Shown here one piece after another: positions 44,400 to 55,600 of a stretch of 64,000 bases of DNA (the stretch's first letter is position 1; each line of letters starts with the position of its first letter). A model generated the notes under the pieces. The model saw only the letters and a list, made by a program, of their open reading frames with translations, was not told the origin of the DNA and made no database searches. The DNA is taken from positions 6,518,611 through 6,582,610 of the forward strand of contig NW_023998464.1 of the NCBI RefSeq assembly GCF_014805625.2, in the 5' to 3' direction. The position numbers and the translations under genes were made by a program. The DNA is from Glossina fuscipes. Taxonomy: Eukaryota; Arthropoda; Insecta; Diptera; Glossinidae.

Positions 44400-46233
44400 G
44401 GCGCGTAGTTTGTCTGTTTGGCGCTCACTGAAACTTGGTTAAAGCCTGATTTATATTCGTCGGAACTTTTTCACGATTCTTTCCAGGTTTTCAAAAAGGA
44501 TCGATTGGATCGCACTGGTGATGGTTTCTGAATTGACATATGTGCAACGGTTCTTGAATACTTGTGACAACATTTTTCAATTGTTGATTCCGATGGTGCT
44601 GTTCACTATCTGATCGTATCTCATCAGAAAGTCGGTTTCGTTTCTTAACTTGGTCATTTCAGAAAACGACGTTTTACATGGTTTGAGATCTCTAAAATAT
44701 AGTTATGCCCTAGGGTCTGATGGCATTTCATCACGTATACTTAAATCATGCGTTGACGAGCTATGTGGTGTTATTCCAAAAATTTTTAATCAGATGTTTC
44801 CTTATTCCGTTTCACGAATGTGATAGCAGACATCCCGTTGAGAACTACAGAGATATTGCCAAGTTGAGTGTCTTAACTTATATTATTTGAGGGAATTGCT
44901 ACTAAGCATTTACCTTTTCCCAAAAAGAAAAAAGAAGCCGCGAATTTCTCACAGTTTACTTGCTATGTTTTTAAGGCATGTTCTAGTGGCTCTCGCACGG
45001 ACGTCTGATTTTAGTGAAGCGTTGGACTTAATTAATCATCCTCATAACAGATCATTCATGTTTTACCTCGGATGAATTTTCTGTGACGTCTAGTCTCCTT
45101 CAAGGCAGCCACTTAGGGCCCCTTTCAGATATTCTATAGATCAACGATCTCCTCTCGGTGATTAAATGCAGCTATATCTTAATGTACGCTGACGATGTTA
45201 AACAGTTTTCTTGCTTCTCCTTGTAATCGCAGTTGTAACGGTTTCAAATTGACCTAAATAAGTTGATTACATGGTGCTCGTTGGATTTTATGAAATTAAA
45301 CCTAAAAAAATGCAAAAAGATTTCTTTCTCAAGGAGGAGGTCATTTAATATTGAATATTTTATCGAGTCATACCAGTGGGAAATCGTAGATTTGTTCATC
45401 GATTTAAGGATTCTATTTGACAAAAGATGACGTTTTAATTTGAACATTGAACTTTCTTAAAGTGAACCTAGTTCACCGATAGGTTTCATTTAAAGGTGGT
45501 CCAAAGAGCTTAAGGATTCTTACATTACAAAAAGGCTGTACATGTGCTTAGTTATATTAATACTTCAGCATGCCTGCCTGGTGTTATGTAGATTCAATTG
45601 AATCCGTTCAAGAGCAATTCTTGCTGCTTACCACTAGGAATTTGGCCTGGGACACCATCATCTCTTTGCCTCCTTATGAAAATAGGTTGCTTCGGTTATT
45701 CTTACCACTGCTTGAGAAACGTAAACTCATTCTTGGTGTTATCTTCTTAACTACGTTACTAAATGGTATTGTCGATTCGCCCACATTACTTGGTGAAATA
45801 AACCTTAATGTCCCTAATTGATACTCTAGGAATTTTATCTTCATAACGCTTAGTCAATGTAAATATAATTATGAGCTGTTTAATTCGTTAAAAGTCATTT
45901 GGAGAAACCTATATAATATCTATTATTTACTTTCAACACCGATTTATTTCAATTCTATCAAAACAACTATCCTTAATACGAGGGATTTGCCTAAGGCATC
46001 TTTAAACTAACTTGCAATCTTAGCATCTTACTATTGTTCGAAAATTAACTGGTATTGTTTACTGTTATCGGTTGTCAAACTTTTGTCTGTTTGCAATGGC
46101 TCACTTGCAACATGGATCTGTGCTGGTTGTGTACATTACATTTTGCAATTATATTTTGCCCTATGTACTTTGTATTAGTTTTTAATATTAATTAGTATAA
46201 GATTTACTTGTGAGAATCAATTGAATTCCGCGT
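44400..46233 (+). mobile_element. LINE family B, copy 3 (strongly eroded)
   Basis: It can be followed by eye along copy 1. An endonuclease-linker piece lies near 44400-44640, then RT start (LRSLKYSYALGSDGIS, 44680-44740), QGSHLGPL near 45105, LMYADDVKQFSC near 45180, a thumb with CYVDSIESVQEQFLLLTTRN (45580-45640) and LPPYENRLLRLFLPLLEKRK (45665-45725), then the 3' UTR to about 46233. Stops and small indels occur throughout. It is one of two copies sharing the GIVDSPTLLGEINLNVPN terminal peptide (the other is at 61.6-62.3 kb). Confidence 0.85.
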
Positions 46234-47327
46234 AGTGGGAATTTTGTAGAGTGAGAAGTGCTGAAAAACGTGTATGTGTAAGAGTCCAATGAAACTGATG
46301 AAGATTGCGAAAGTAAGAGGATGCCTGAAAGACTAGATTTATAATTTGGTTGTAAATATGTATACGTGTTGATGACAGGCTTTAAAAAAGGAGATGATAG
46401 CAATGTAGGTTGCTAAATTGTGTGAACGTAAAATGTCTAGAGCGCTGCGATCGTGAAGACCACGCGCAGACAGTTTGCGAAGTATGGAATGGCGAAAAGA
46501 ACCGGCAATATTCGGGCATACAAATAACATATGATCAAAAGATTGCAAAACACTCATTATGTTAATTTTGAACAGGTGATCATTGGATTTCTTCTGATTA
46601 AACATCGGCAAATAATGCTTCGTCTGAGATCGCAATTGGTAAACCAAAGTGTTAAATTAATTAGGTGTTAAGTGAAGTAGGGAGTGGAATGACGACGTAA
46701 ATTGAATTATTCCAGCGTTGTAGCCAAGAAGAGATTGACCTGTTTTTTGTCGACTGCCCTCAAACCAACGGAAATCAGAGCGCAATCATTGCTATATGTA
46801 GGTGTGGAAGATGCAATGTTATCTGCAGTAGTATTTCCAGGAATACCCATATGGCTGGGCACCCATAAGAAATGATGACAGAATGCATCAGGTTTGGGAA
46901 TGTATAAAAAAAGATATAATTTCTAACACATAAGTATGAGCTTCACCTGAGGGAAACGATTACAAGGCGAATAAGATAAATTTACTGTCGGACACGATCA
47001 TGAATTTCTCCTGCGACTAAGTTCTTGCCAATCGCGTGGCGTCCAGAGTCACGAAGCATTCAGCCGAAAATACGGAGCTGCTTGATTGGTTTGAGAAATA
47101 AGCTTCGACGTTAATATTTGAAAACCAGAGACCGCTGCCTACAACGTCGGACATATGCTCATGCCATATGCGTCAGATAGGTTCTCCACCTTTTTTATGA
47201 GTTGCAGCGGGTCACGTAGGCCTGTGTAATTTAGTTTCCATTTGCGAATGAAGCCGGTAGGTGACGTACTACCTCCCACGTAGTGGAAATCTTCTCTGTC
47301 AACACTCTTTCCCATATACCATACCAT
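46234..47327 (-). mobile_element. RNase H-bearing LINE fragment (family C), 3' part
   Basis: The minus strand shows, near 46880-46780, HHFLWVPSHMGIPGNTTADN (the RNase H C-terminal WVPSHxGxxGN motif), followed by sequence to about 46640. A frame at 46647-46339 then contains the LINE C-terminal pattern FDHMLFVCPNIAGSFRHSIL, RKLSARGL. The 62-codon frame at 47139-47327 upstream may be part of the RT connection or unrelated. The family differs from the I-clade copies at 1 and 52 kb. It abuts the 3' end of LINE B copy 3 tail to tail. Confidence 0.75.
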
Positions 47328-47329
47328 AT

Positions 47330-48387
47330 AAGTAAAGCTGTAAAGTATGAAGAAAAATCATCATAATTAATCGATTTAAGATGCACTTAATTAATTACAA
47401 TGCCCGCTTTTTTTTAGAATAATTAAACTTATTAAAATATATTTGCGGCAGTTTTGTTTTTCATCATATGATTTGTAAGATCTAAAGAGTAAAACGTATT
47501 TATATTTAAATATATTAGGATTCCTTTTGGCATAATCTTGAAAAAAATATATATATATATAAAAAGAAGGAAGTAATGCAGTAACAAAAAGAAAGACACG
47601 TAAAATTATCTTGCGGATTGAAATCAAAATTTTTATCGGATTTCAAGAAAAGAAAAATCCATTTAAGCTTAAACAATCTTCTAATTTTATTTATTTTTTT
47701 TTTTCAAGTTTTAATTGCCTGAACTGGGAAAGGAGTAAGGGCAGATAGTAGTTAACGTAAGTAGTTTACTGTATGCGGCCTATAGAGTATCTTTTTCGCA
47801 TGCTTATAAGAATTCTATAAAAACGGATATTCCCGCCTCCGTCATATGAGATATTTTACGTTGCTGGAATAGGAGGCGTTCCGTCAAAGAAGAAAGAATG
47901 ATTAATGATACCCCGCTAAAGGAAATCCTAATTAAACCTTGCGAAAGGGAATAGAATTTTGACGATTTACATCCTGAAGGGAATCCGAAAAGTCGAAAGG
48001 AAGCCTTATCTACATTTCAAACAACCCCTACTGCCTTTTGGGGACCTGGAACATATATTGTAGCAGATTAGAGGCAATGAACTCAATGATCAGCAAAAAT
48101 CAAAACAACCCAAAATTGATGAAACTCTAGATGTAGACGAAAAGCAACAACAAAGCCATTTGGAAAGATCATACAACCGAAAATAATATTTTTAATAGAA
48201 TATGTGACAATCTAAAGAAATACAAATTTTATGTATATAAAATAAATAATTTACAAAATAATAATAATAATAACAGAAAAGTTGCCGTCCGCTGTTTGGC
48301 GAGGATAACCATTATTAACAAGTTGTGTATGAGTTCCACTATTTATTAATTTGATGTTATGAGAGGATATCTTCTCTCTCATCCCAC
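47330..48387. other. non-coding AT-rich stretch
   Basis: TA and T runs (47550, 47695) and AATAATAAT (48258-48275) occur. No gene is supported. Confidence 0.5.
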
Positions 48388-48775
48388 CTAAAAGAAAACA
48401 TCAATTCTGTGAAAGAAAATCAAGTTTCTGAAATCAGCTTTCGTACCTATTCTAAGCGGATGTCCTATTAATTTCGGCTTGTCCATTAAGATATCTTTAG
48501 TATTGCGGAGGACACGAAATGTTTGCGGAGTTTTCGAGCATGTCTCTGTTTGTAAGACGGTGTCGACTCTTTGCGGAAACACTTCGTTTTAATGTATGTA
48601 TGTAACCGGATTGCAATCGAAAATCTAACGAATCCTTAGGTATTTTATTCGTGGGTAGAAAACGTTTGCTTGCCCTCACCGAACTCAGTGTTTGATGATA
48701 AAAAAGTCGTTCATGAGGCTTCAAACCCGTGTACCACTCTTTTCGCGATTCTAAGTCGGCAAGGACACGCAAATT
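48388..48775 (-). pseudogene. unidentified coding fragment with one frame change
   Basis: The minus frame 48772-48560 reads RVLADLESRKEWYTGLKPHE, RLFYHQTLSSVRASKRFLPT, NKIPKDSLDFRLQSGYIHTL. After one frame change, 48540-48440 reads CSKTPQTFRVLRNTKDILMD, KPKLIGHPLRIG and stops at a GTACGAAAG donor-like site. Composition is complex and basic, consistent with a genuine gene remnant or a small recently evolved gene with an unseen splice. The family is not recognised. Confidence 0.4.
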
Positions 48776-48938
48776 CTACCTCTCTCTCTAGATAAGGTGC
48801 ATACGAATAATCCCGCACTCTCACCGTCTCGGTTCGTCTAATGTTTTTATCCCCAAAGATATCCATTCTTTACATTTTCTTACTGGAGGAATTTTTTTTT
48901 TTAATTCTTTCTCAATTTTCCTTTTTTTTTTGTCGCAG

Positions 48939-49056
48939 TAATTTAGCTCAAAAACAAGGCGCTTGGGAACGGTTTATGAATTCACAACGCAGAAGTAAAC
49001 AATCTAACTTCGAATTCTGGCAAATTAAAGGAGAAGTGAATGAGCAAGCTAAATGA
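48939..49056 (+). other. terminal-exon-like fragment after a splice acceptor
   Basis: A long pyrimidine tract and GTCGCAG (acceptor at 48937-48938) is followed by an open stretch reading NLAQKQGAWERFMNSQRRSK, QSNFEFWQIKGEVNEQAK and TGA. It reads like a last exon. The rest of the gene is not visible. Not recognised. Confidence 0.35.
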
Positions 49057-49095
49057 ATTATGCATAAAACATAAATGTTAAAATAATATAAAAAA

Positions 49096-50012
49096 TTATA
49101 CAATCAAATATATAAAAATAAAAACTAATATTTTTTTAAAATTACAAATCAAATTTATTTTTATTTTTATAATACCAGGGACATGAAACACCATCAAATG
49201 GCTTGCTCCAGGCCCGTTCATATAAGGACGTTTCAAAATAGGACCACATTCACTATCGCGTTTCATTCGGCTAAGACCCGTCAGCTTGGGCTTCGTAATT
49301 CTTCGCCCTGGAGAAAAACCTGTGTCATCTGCAAAAAAATTCAAAGCTTTCTGGGAATCTTGTGCTTTTTATTTTTTCGTATTGTAGAACAAGCGCTTTC
49401 ATCAGTAGAATAATCCATAGTTTCGTTTTTAATCCTTGAATCTTGTTCTTTAAATTTCCAGAGAGTGAGAGTCCCCTTAGCGTCGAATGAATTATCTAAT
49501 TTTTCCTTTTTAAATTTTCCTAGATGCGATTGGTAAAAATTCCTCCATGTTTTCTAATAAATCTGGCTCTAATGCTGCTTAAGTTCCATTGACAATATTT
49601 TCGGATTTCACTACTGTAGCGGATATAATGCTACGTTCATATACTATAAAGGATATCTCAGTTTCGATTTTTCTGGTTGAGTTCAGCAAAGCAAGTAAAC
49701 TGTTCGCGTTGCTAAAGTTCTTCGAACGCACCAAACATTCAATTTTAAGAAACTCATTCTGGTATTGCTTCTTATTGAGATTCCTCGCTTGGCTGCATTT
49801 AGTTGATTGTAAAGAAGCATTTCCGATTTTGGAAAAGTTTTTGAGCGATGTTATAGTCGGCTGTGATTGCAATTGCTCAACATTATGTTCCAGATTTCTT
49901 TTGCAACTTTTTGGAGAACCTTCTCAACTGTTGATAATGCAGAGCCATTCTGTTCAAAATTGTCTTTTTTGGTAGGAGCGGGATCACAATTACTCAAAAT
50001 TGATTCAGGTGG
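49096..50012. other. unassigned stretch with minus-strand coding-like frames
   Basis: Minus frames at 49344-49150 (RRITKPKLTGLSRMKRDSEC, GPILKRPYMNGPG) and 49872-49579 (KIECLVRSKNFSNANSLLAL) are complex but broken and unnamed. An opposing 128-codon plus frame (49589-49975) is probably a shadow. Confidence 0.3.
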
Positions 50013-50220
50013 TTATAAAACGTCGTGGTGTTGCACTATTTGAATTTCCTGGTCTGCAGACTTGATATCAGTTTTGGTTTTGCAAGTATTGTCTTGATTT
50101 TTTTCCAAATTGATGCTTGGCACACTTACTATTAGAGTACCGTGGGTTTGTGTTAAGGCGTCCACGCTAAAAAATTTCATTTGGCATACCATACAAGCAT
50201 GCAATTGAAAACAACAATGC

Positions 50221-50452
50221 GCTGCCAGCATTTTGAACTCTACGATTTCTAATATTTCATTAAGGATAGCACCTTCTGCCGCCACACCAGCTGAACTTTT
50301 ATCCAGTTCTATAAATAATTTATCTTAGTGTTCTAAAATGACATTTCTTTTAAAATTCTTAAAGCCACTTACTATTGCACGATAAACGTAAATTCAATTC
50401 TTCATTTAGTTGCGTATGTCAATGTTGTAATTGCAGTTCCTGTGGACGTATA
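50221..50452 (-). pseudogene. coiled-coil exon pair, possibly MICAL/EHBP1-type bMERB region
   Basis: Exon 1 (about 50452-50371) follows TTTTCAG and reads KRDEELSIRPQELQLQH, TGA, HTQLNEELNLRLSCN, ending at a GTAAGT donor. Exon 2 (from about 50312, after TTTATAG) reads ELDKSSAGVAAEGAILNEIL, EIVE. It then switches to unrelated Cys/His-containing sequence (MLAAHCCFQLHACMVC) up to a stop at 50013. The alternating charged helices recall the C-terminal bMERB coiled coils of MICAL-like proteins, but this is a resemblance only. The in-frame TGA makes it a pseudogene. Confidence 0.35.
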
Positions 50453-50704
50453 CTTAGTTCTTCATCACGTTTACTGAAAACGAAAAACAAAACAGGAGAA
50501 ATAGACACGTATATGTAATAAAAAAAGCACCGAATAGAAATAAAATGCTTAGATCATCGTACTTCATACGTGCTTTGCTTAATGCATCGAAAAACACAGG
50601 GAGTTGTGCCAAACCGACAAATAATCCCAGGAAGTTGTGCCAAACTGAAATGAGACAGTCCCAGGAAGTACCATACTCCGGCATCACATTATTAAAAATC
50701 CGCT

Positions 50705-50905
50705 TTGGTTTCTATTGCTGCAGATACTCCAATACTCCGCTCATTACTGCCTGAAGAACTAGAACGAAGTCTGAAAGGTTCACAGGTTTTCGGCACGTTT
50801 CTTCGAGATTTTAGAAATACCTGGACGGTAGAAAGAAAAGCAAAAGTTCTTCTTGAAAGGTCTTTGATGATTTTTACTATGTATATTAAAACAAGAAGGA
50901 CTTAA
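50705..50905 (+). other. unidentified coding-like fragment
   Basis: The frame reads SLLPEELERSLKGSQVFGTF, LRDFRNTWTVERKAKVLLER, SLMIF before a stop at 50903. The helical, charged composition stands out from neighbours. Upstream 50590-50650 carries a short duplication (cccaggaagttgtgccaaac-like words at 50595 and 50625). Not recognised. Confidence 0.3.
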
Positions 50906-51600
50906 TACAAAGCCGTGTAGAATAACTTTGAATTATCTCCTGTGTGCTCATAGTTGTTAATTAGCATGTTTATTATAAAGAAAGAGGTCACGTAATAAAT
51001 TACAGAATCTGATAGGGATATTTAAAGAGAGTAAAATAGAGAAAAAGAGAAGCCGAAGAGAGCAAAAGTAACAATGTTGTCTTGGATGAATCTAGAACGC
51101 CGGAGACAAAACTGAAAATTACTGAGTACAATACTAGCCGTGAGTACAATACTTTCTCAACAACAGACTGAGAAATGAGAATGATACCGCTAATGAGTCC
51201 TTTTTTCTTAGCTAAAAATTAATCATAAATAAAAAAAAAGAAAAGAATTACGAAAAGAGAAAAGTTTCGAAATTTCTTTTGCATATAAGAAGAAACTATT
51301 GAAATTTGAATAGAATCGATAATTAAATGAAAAAAATTGAAAGATTCAAAATTTTCACCTAAAATATGTTAAATTATTGACTGAGAGCCTTCTATGTGCA
51401 AAGAGTAGTCAGAAATCATTGAGAGGCAGTGTTCCGCGCAAATTTATAAGAAAAACCACTTGTAGAATGCATTGAGAGGCAGCGTTCTGCGCAGTCACGT
51501 CAAGTACAAGGGTGGAAACTAAAGCAATACATCTGTAGTAGCTAACATTAATCGGCCAATTTATTCGTTTTTCTTAAAGTGATATCTTGGAAGACGTACC
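50906..51600. other. non-coding stretch
   Basis: Words such as cattgagaggcagtgttc(c/t)gcgca recur at 51418 and 51469 as an imperfect local duplication. No gene. Confidence 0.5.
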
Positions 51601-51956
51601 AAGACGGGAGTACTCAACCGGTGATTCGAATGTTGTTAAATTGCTTGAGTAGAGTTAGTCTTTTTTCAATGTTCAACACCTTGAGTTTATTTTTATTTTT
51701 TTTTGTTTGTTTAGAGATGGATTGGAGCAGTTAAGTTAATGTTAGATCCATAATCCAGAAACGAAGTTGAGAGCGATTGATGAAAAAATTTAAGCATAGG
51801 TAGACTGATGTGGCAGAGTGTTCGCAATGGGAGGCTGTCAATCCATAAATCACCGTACTTGGTACTGTACTGTCAAGATCCGGCTAATAATGCCGATAAA
51901 AGAAAAAGTGTAGGCGATTCGTGATTGTAATAGAAATACTAAATGTAAAATTATAA

Positions 51957-53957
51957 TTAAAACTCAGCTGATTTGATAAAGGCAGTCAGTTGCTTGAAAT
52001 GCCTAAAGTTACCAGCACGAAAAATTTCATATAGATTGTTATACAGGTTAAATATACTGAAAGATTGTCTAAGGATGTCAAATCTCCTGCACTCAAAAAT
52101 AAGGTGCTCGGCAGACTCAGTAATATTGCAATCCTCACAGATGTCAAAGGAGGAGACTTTGATCATTTTAAAATAGACCTTGTCGTAGGTGTGATTACTC
52201 ATAAGACGGTGAAGAACTTTAAATTCCCATGTTGTGAATTTTACTTTAGGTAAAACCGTGGGTGTCAAAAAAGGGTAAATTTTGTAGAACAGCCGGTCAC
52301 TTTTTTCTTTAGCTAAAACATGATACTCATCTTTCCATTCTTTTACGATGAGTTTTTTGACTAGCAGAAAAGCTTCGCTGGTGGGGTAGTTTATGGACAA
52401 AACTGTACCATCGAACCTAGCTTGACGAGCATGGAAGTCAGCTTTTTCGTTGATACTAAAACCGCAGTTACCTGGGATCCAGATGATGTGGCATTTTTCA
52501 ATACTTGCGTCTTTTAAAAGGTTGTAAATATCGAAGACATACTTATTGAATGGGTCTTTGTTCTTGATTAAAATTAGAGCAGATTTGCTGTCAGAGAAAA
52601 CTACAAATTTTTTCAGCTTAATTTCAGATGCGTGGATGATTGCTTGTCTGATGGCCAGAAGTTCAATGAAAGTGGATGATAGTTCTTGTAGAACTTTGAA
52701 TTTTTCTATAAGTAAATTTGGGTATTCAATAATTGAAAAACTAGAGATGTCCGAATTGATACATCCATCCGTTGCGTATATTTTGAAGTTATTTTCGACG
52801 AAGTGGTTAAGTTTTTGCAGACAAGCGATTCGAAGACAAGACCCTGATCGATTTTTTTTTGAGTTGGTGATTGAATTAAGTAAGTTTAATTCAACTACGC
52901 ATTTATCATGAATAATATTATTCCAGGAGGGTATTGAGTTAACTTTATTGAAGATGTTACTGAATTTTTTGAAGCAGTTAGAGTAACTACTGATGACATG
53001 ATTGTGTCTGGAAGCGACCTCGCCAAAGAAGGCAGGTTTGAAGATTTTTACCTTGAGAAGTTCTTTTGCAGTTACAAGATAAATTCTCTTAGCAACGGGG
53101 AGTTCATAAGAGATGGAACGTAAAATTGATGTTGGTGTTGAGGGGGACAAACCGGTACAACGTCTTAGGATTGAGTGTTGAAAGGTTTGTATTTTTTTTA
53201 ATGTATACGCAGGAGCGTTACACGATGTAGAGTAGGGATATTCAATTTTGGATCTAACAATAGATTTGTAAACGTTTAATGCTTTCCTAGGTGGGAGTCC
53301 GGTGTGAATGTTGTTCAGAAGTTTGATGACATTTGAGCCTGTGTTGCAATTTTCGAGGCTATCCTTGTAATGCTCATGCGTGGTTAAACTTGAGTTGATT
53401 ATTCTGCCCAAAAATTTAAAAGAGGAAGACGGACTGATTTTTATACCATTGATTGTAATGTAAAAAATTTTTTTGGGACCCTTAGCAAAGCGAATGACTT
53501 TTGATTTTTCCGGGTTGAAAGTTAGATTTAAGTCTGCACAAAGTTTGTGAAAAAGATTGGCTTTAGTGTCGAGGTTACGGACTGGTTCCATTAATGATTT
53601 TCCAGCAGAGATAATGAGGACATCGTCAGCATATTGAAATAAATGGGTAGAATTGTCCTGTAATTGATGTAAACCGGCTGTGTAAAAATTGAAGAGAACT
53701 GGGCTGAGACAGCTACCTTGAGGTAAGCCTCCACAAACTGCGACTGTATATGAATCTAATACGAGAGTTCTCGAGGAAAGAAAGTTGAGAACCCAATGCC
53801 TACTTTGTGTCGGGATTTTAAAATCAGATAGAATTTGGTCCAGTTTCGCTAAGTTTACACAGTCGTAAGCTTTATTAATGTCTAAGCAAAGCATGACTAC
53901 CTGGTTTCCATTTACTTTTTCATTTGCAATTGTGAAAAGGACTTCATTAAGGCACAT
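51957..53957 (-). CDS. LINE ORF2 C-terminal polyprotein: reverse transcriptase palm to RNase H (open 666 codons)
   Basis: This is the longest open frame in the window. It shows the RT palm (MLCLDINKAYDCVN), LPQGSCLSPVLFNFY, catalytic FQYADDVLI (residues 108-116), thumb (RKALNVYKSIVRSKIE), and then RNase H with YATDGC, FIELLAI, FSDSKSAL and IIWIPGNCGFSINEKAD. It ends with the CEDCNITESAEHLIFEC motif. In active RNase H domains the IPGN position is usually His (copy 1 has IPGHCG), so the nuclease may be weakened. Upstream, the RT fingers are in another frame (53947-54276), separated by a frameshift near 53960, so a full ORF2 is not made from this copy. ATG 53957 is an internal methionine, not the natural start. 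Confidence 0.88.
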   Translation of the reverse strand: MCLNEVLFTIANEKVNGNQVVMLCLDINKAYDCVNLAKLDQILSDFKIPTQSRHWVLNFLSSRTLVLDSYTVAVCGGLPQGSCLSPVLFNFYTAGLHQLQDNSTHLFQYADDVLIISAGKSLMEPVRNLDTKANLFHKLCADLNLTFNPEKSKVIRFAKGPKKIFYITINGIKISPSSSFKFLGRIINSSLTTHEHYKDSLENCNTGSNVIKLLNNIHTGLPPRKALNVYKSIVRSKIEYPYSTSCNAPAYTLKKIQTFQHSILRRCTGLSPSTPTSILRSISYELPVAKRIYLVTAKELLKVKIFKPAFFGEVASRHNHVISSYSNCFKKFSNIFNKVNSIPSWNNIIHDKCVVELNLLNSITNSKKNRSGSCLRIACLQKLNHFVENNFKIYATDGCINSDISSFSIIEYPNLLIEKFKVLQELSSTFIELLAIRQAIIHASEIKLKKFVVFSDSKSALILIKNKDPFNKYVFDIYNLLKDASIEKCHIIWIPGNCGFSINEKADFHARQARFDGTVLSINYPTSEAFLLVKKLIVKEWKDEYHVLAKEKSDRLFYKIYPFLTPTVLPKVKFTTWEFKVLHRLMSNHTYDKVYFKMIKVSSFDICEDCNITESAEHLIFECRRFDILRQSFSIFNLYNNLYEIFRAGNFRHFKQLTAFIKSAEF

Positions 53958-53959
53958 AC

Positions 53960-54624
53960 CGGTGGAGATATTTTTTTGGTAAGCAAAGGACCTTGACGGG
54001 AGAAGGTGTGAGTGATTCAGGAATTTTGTTAGTCTCTTTAATCATTTGGTTGGTAATTTTAAGAAGAACAGGCAAGAGGGATATGGGTCTGAAGTTAGTG
54101 AATATTTCAAGATCTTTTCCGGGTTTAGGAATGGGCACTATTTTAATTGTGCGCCAAACGGTGGGAAACGAGTTGGTCATCCAGCGCCAGGTCATTAAGG
54201 ACGTGCATGAGTTCATCAAGGGAGAATGGAGAGATGTTTTCCATCCGAGAGTTAAGTAAGGAGGTTTGGAGACCACATGTCGAGGGAACTTGAGCTTTCA
54301 GCCATTCAAGGTAGGATTTGTTGTTGAGATCATCCCAAATGGGGTGTTTGTATTTCTTTTTTGTGATGCGATGACCATTTAAAAATTTCCAGAATGGCTT
54401 TGTATTGCTATTTGAGCATAGCTCTTCGATAACGAGGGCTCGTTGGCATCTTTTGGCTTTTCTAATCGATTTCTTCCATTCTTTTTGTGATAACTTGAAA
54501 TCTTCAAAATTAGAAATATTGGGGTATTTGGAAAATTTTTGTTTAGCAGCCTGTAATCTACGGAATTGTGAAGTGAGCAGCTCGTTCCACCAAGGTTTTG
54601 GTGAGTAGGAATTCGAGATAGCAC
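53960..54624 (-). pseudogene. LINE ORF2 linker and RT finger region (copy 2), frameshifted
   Basis: Minus-strand pieces read WWNELL-type linker (about 54600-54560), KYPNISNFEDFKLSQKEWKK (54530-54470), FWKFLNGHRITKKKYKHPIW (about 54390-54330), SPFSLDELMHVLNDLAL, then WRTIKIVPIPKPGKDLEIFT and NFRPISLLPVLLK. These match 940-1600 of copy 1. At least three frame breaks separate them. Confidence 0.85.
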
Positions 54625-54639
54625 CTTGAGTTTACTATT

Positions 54640-55600
54640 ATGAATGCCATCTAAGCTTGGCTATGTGTCTTTAGAGAGACTAATTGCTTTATTGAGTTCA
54701 GAGAGGGAAATGTCATTTAAAAAGAAATTATCGCGTTGCTCATCACATGGCACAGACGGCATTACTGGACCATAAGGTCCAGCGAGCGTACCACAAAGTT
54801 CGTTAAAGTGTTGTGCCGATGTAGAGCATTGAGAGGAGGTTCTTTAAAAATTCTCCCTGTACGCCAAAGATCTGAAACTGACATTTTGCTATTAACATTT
54901 TTACAACATTTTTTCCAACCCTTATGTTTTTCCACTCTGATAGTATATGCGTATTCTATTCCAACACCAGCTAGGATTTTGAAATTTATTCTAGAAGGAG
55001 ACCTTTCACATTTATTTACAGTAAGTCTAAAGGTGAGTCATTGAGTTGGATGGTGTTTGATATGTTACGGACAATGTTGTTAAGCGAAGAGGATATGATA
55101 TATTTTGGAACTTGATAATATGAGAAGTTAGGGACCGTTTTCAATTAAACAATGAGAGGCGCCTAGAATATCATTAAGAAGGCTGTAGAAGGTTAGGGAA
55201 CTAAGGTTAGATGTGAATGATGCAGTTACAAGCTCCAATGGGATCACTGTTTACATAACTAGAAGCATAGGAGAGTGAAAACTAGTTAGATAGTGTTGGA
55301 GTTACGATGGAATCTAATCGAATTGAAAATCAATCATGAGATTGAAGAAAAGTTTCGGAAATAATTGCCACGAAAATATCATTGCAATAAAGATGTTCGA
55401 GTTGTTTGAGTTTATTACGAATATTAGGTGTAGTTGAATTGATTTAACGTCGTTATTGAGAGGAAGTAAATTAGAAGCGTATGGTACAGGTAATAGTAGA
55501 GTTCGATTTGGAAGTATATTTTCTAGATTATAACTTATGTACAAATTCAGAAATTTGATATGTTGAGCTGGAGATATTGATAGGATCAACACTCATTTCA
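54640..55600 (-). pseudogene. endonuclease-like and RT-start segment of a different LINE inside copy 2
   Basis: The minus strand contains NIRNKLKQLEHLYCNDIFVA, IISETFLQSHD (APE-endonuclease start, about 55440-55340), a broken middle, WKKCCKNVNSKMSVSDLWRT (linker-like, about 54925-54860), and NDISLSELNKAISLSKDT, TAG, PSLDGIHNSKL (RT block 0/1, about 54720-54640). RT block 0/1 appears here before the I-clade linker and again after it at 54230. Two ORF2 N-halves are therefore placed in series, pointing to a second element or recombination. Confidence 0.6.

Noticed and set aside
51973..52911. Plus-strand frames of 62-121 codons
   Set aside because: Antisense shadows of the LINE RT/RNase H frame.
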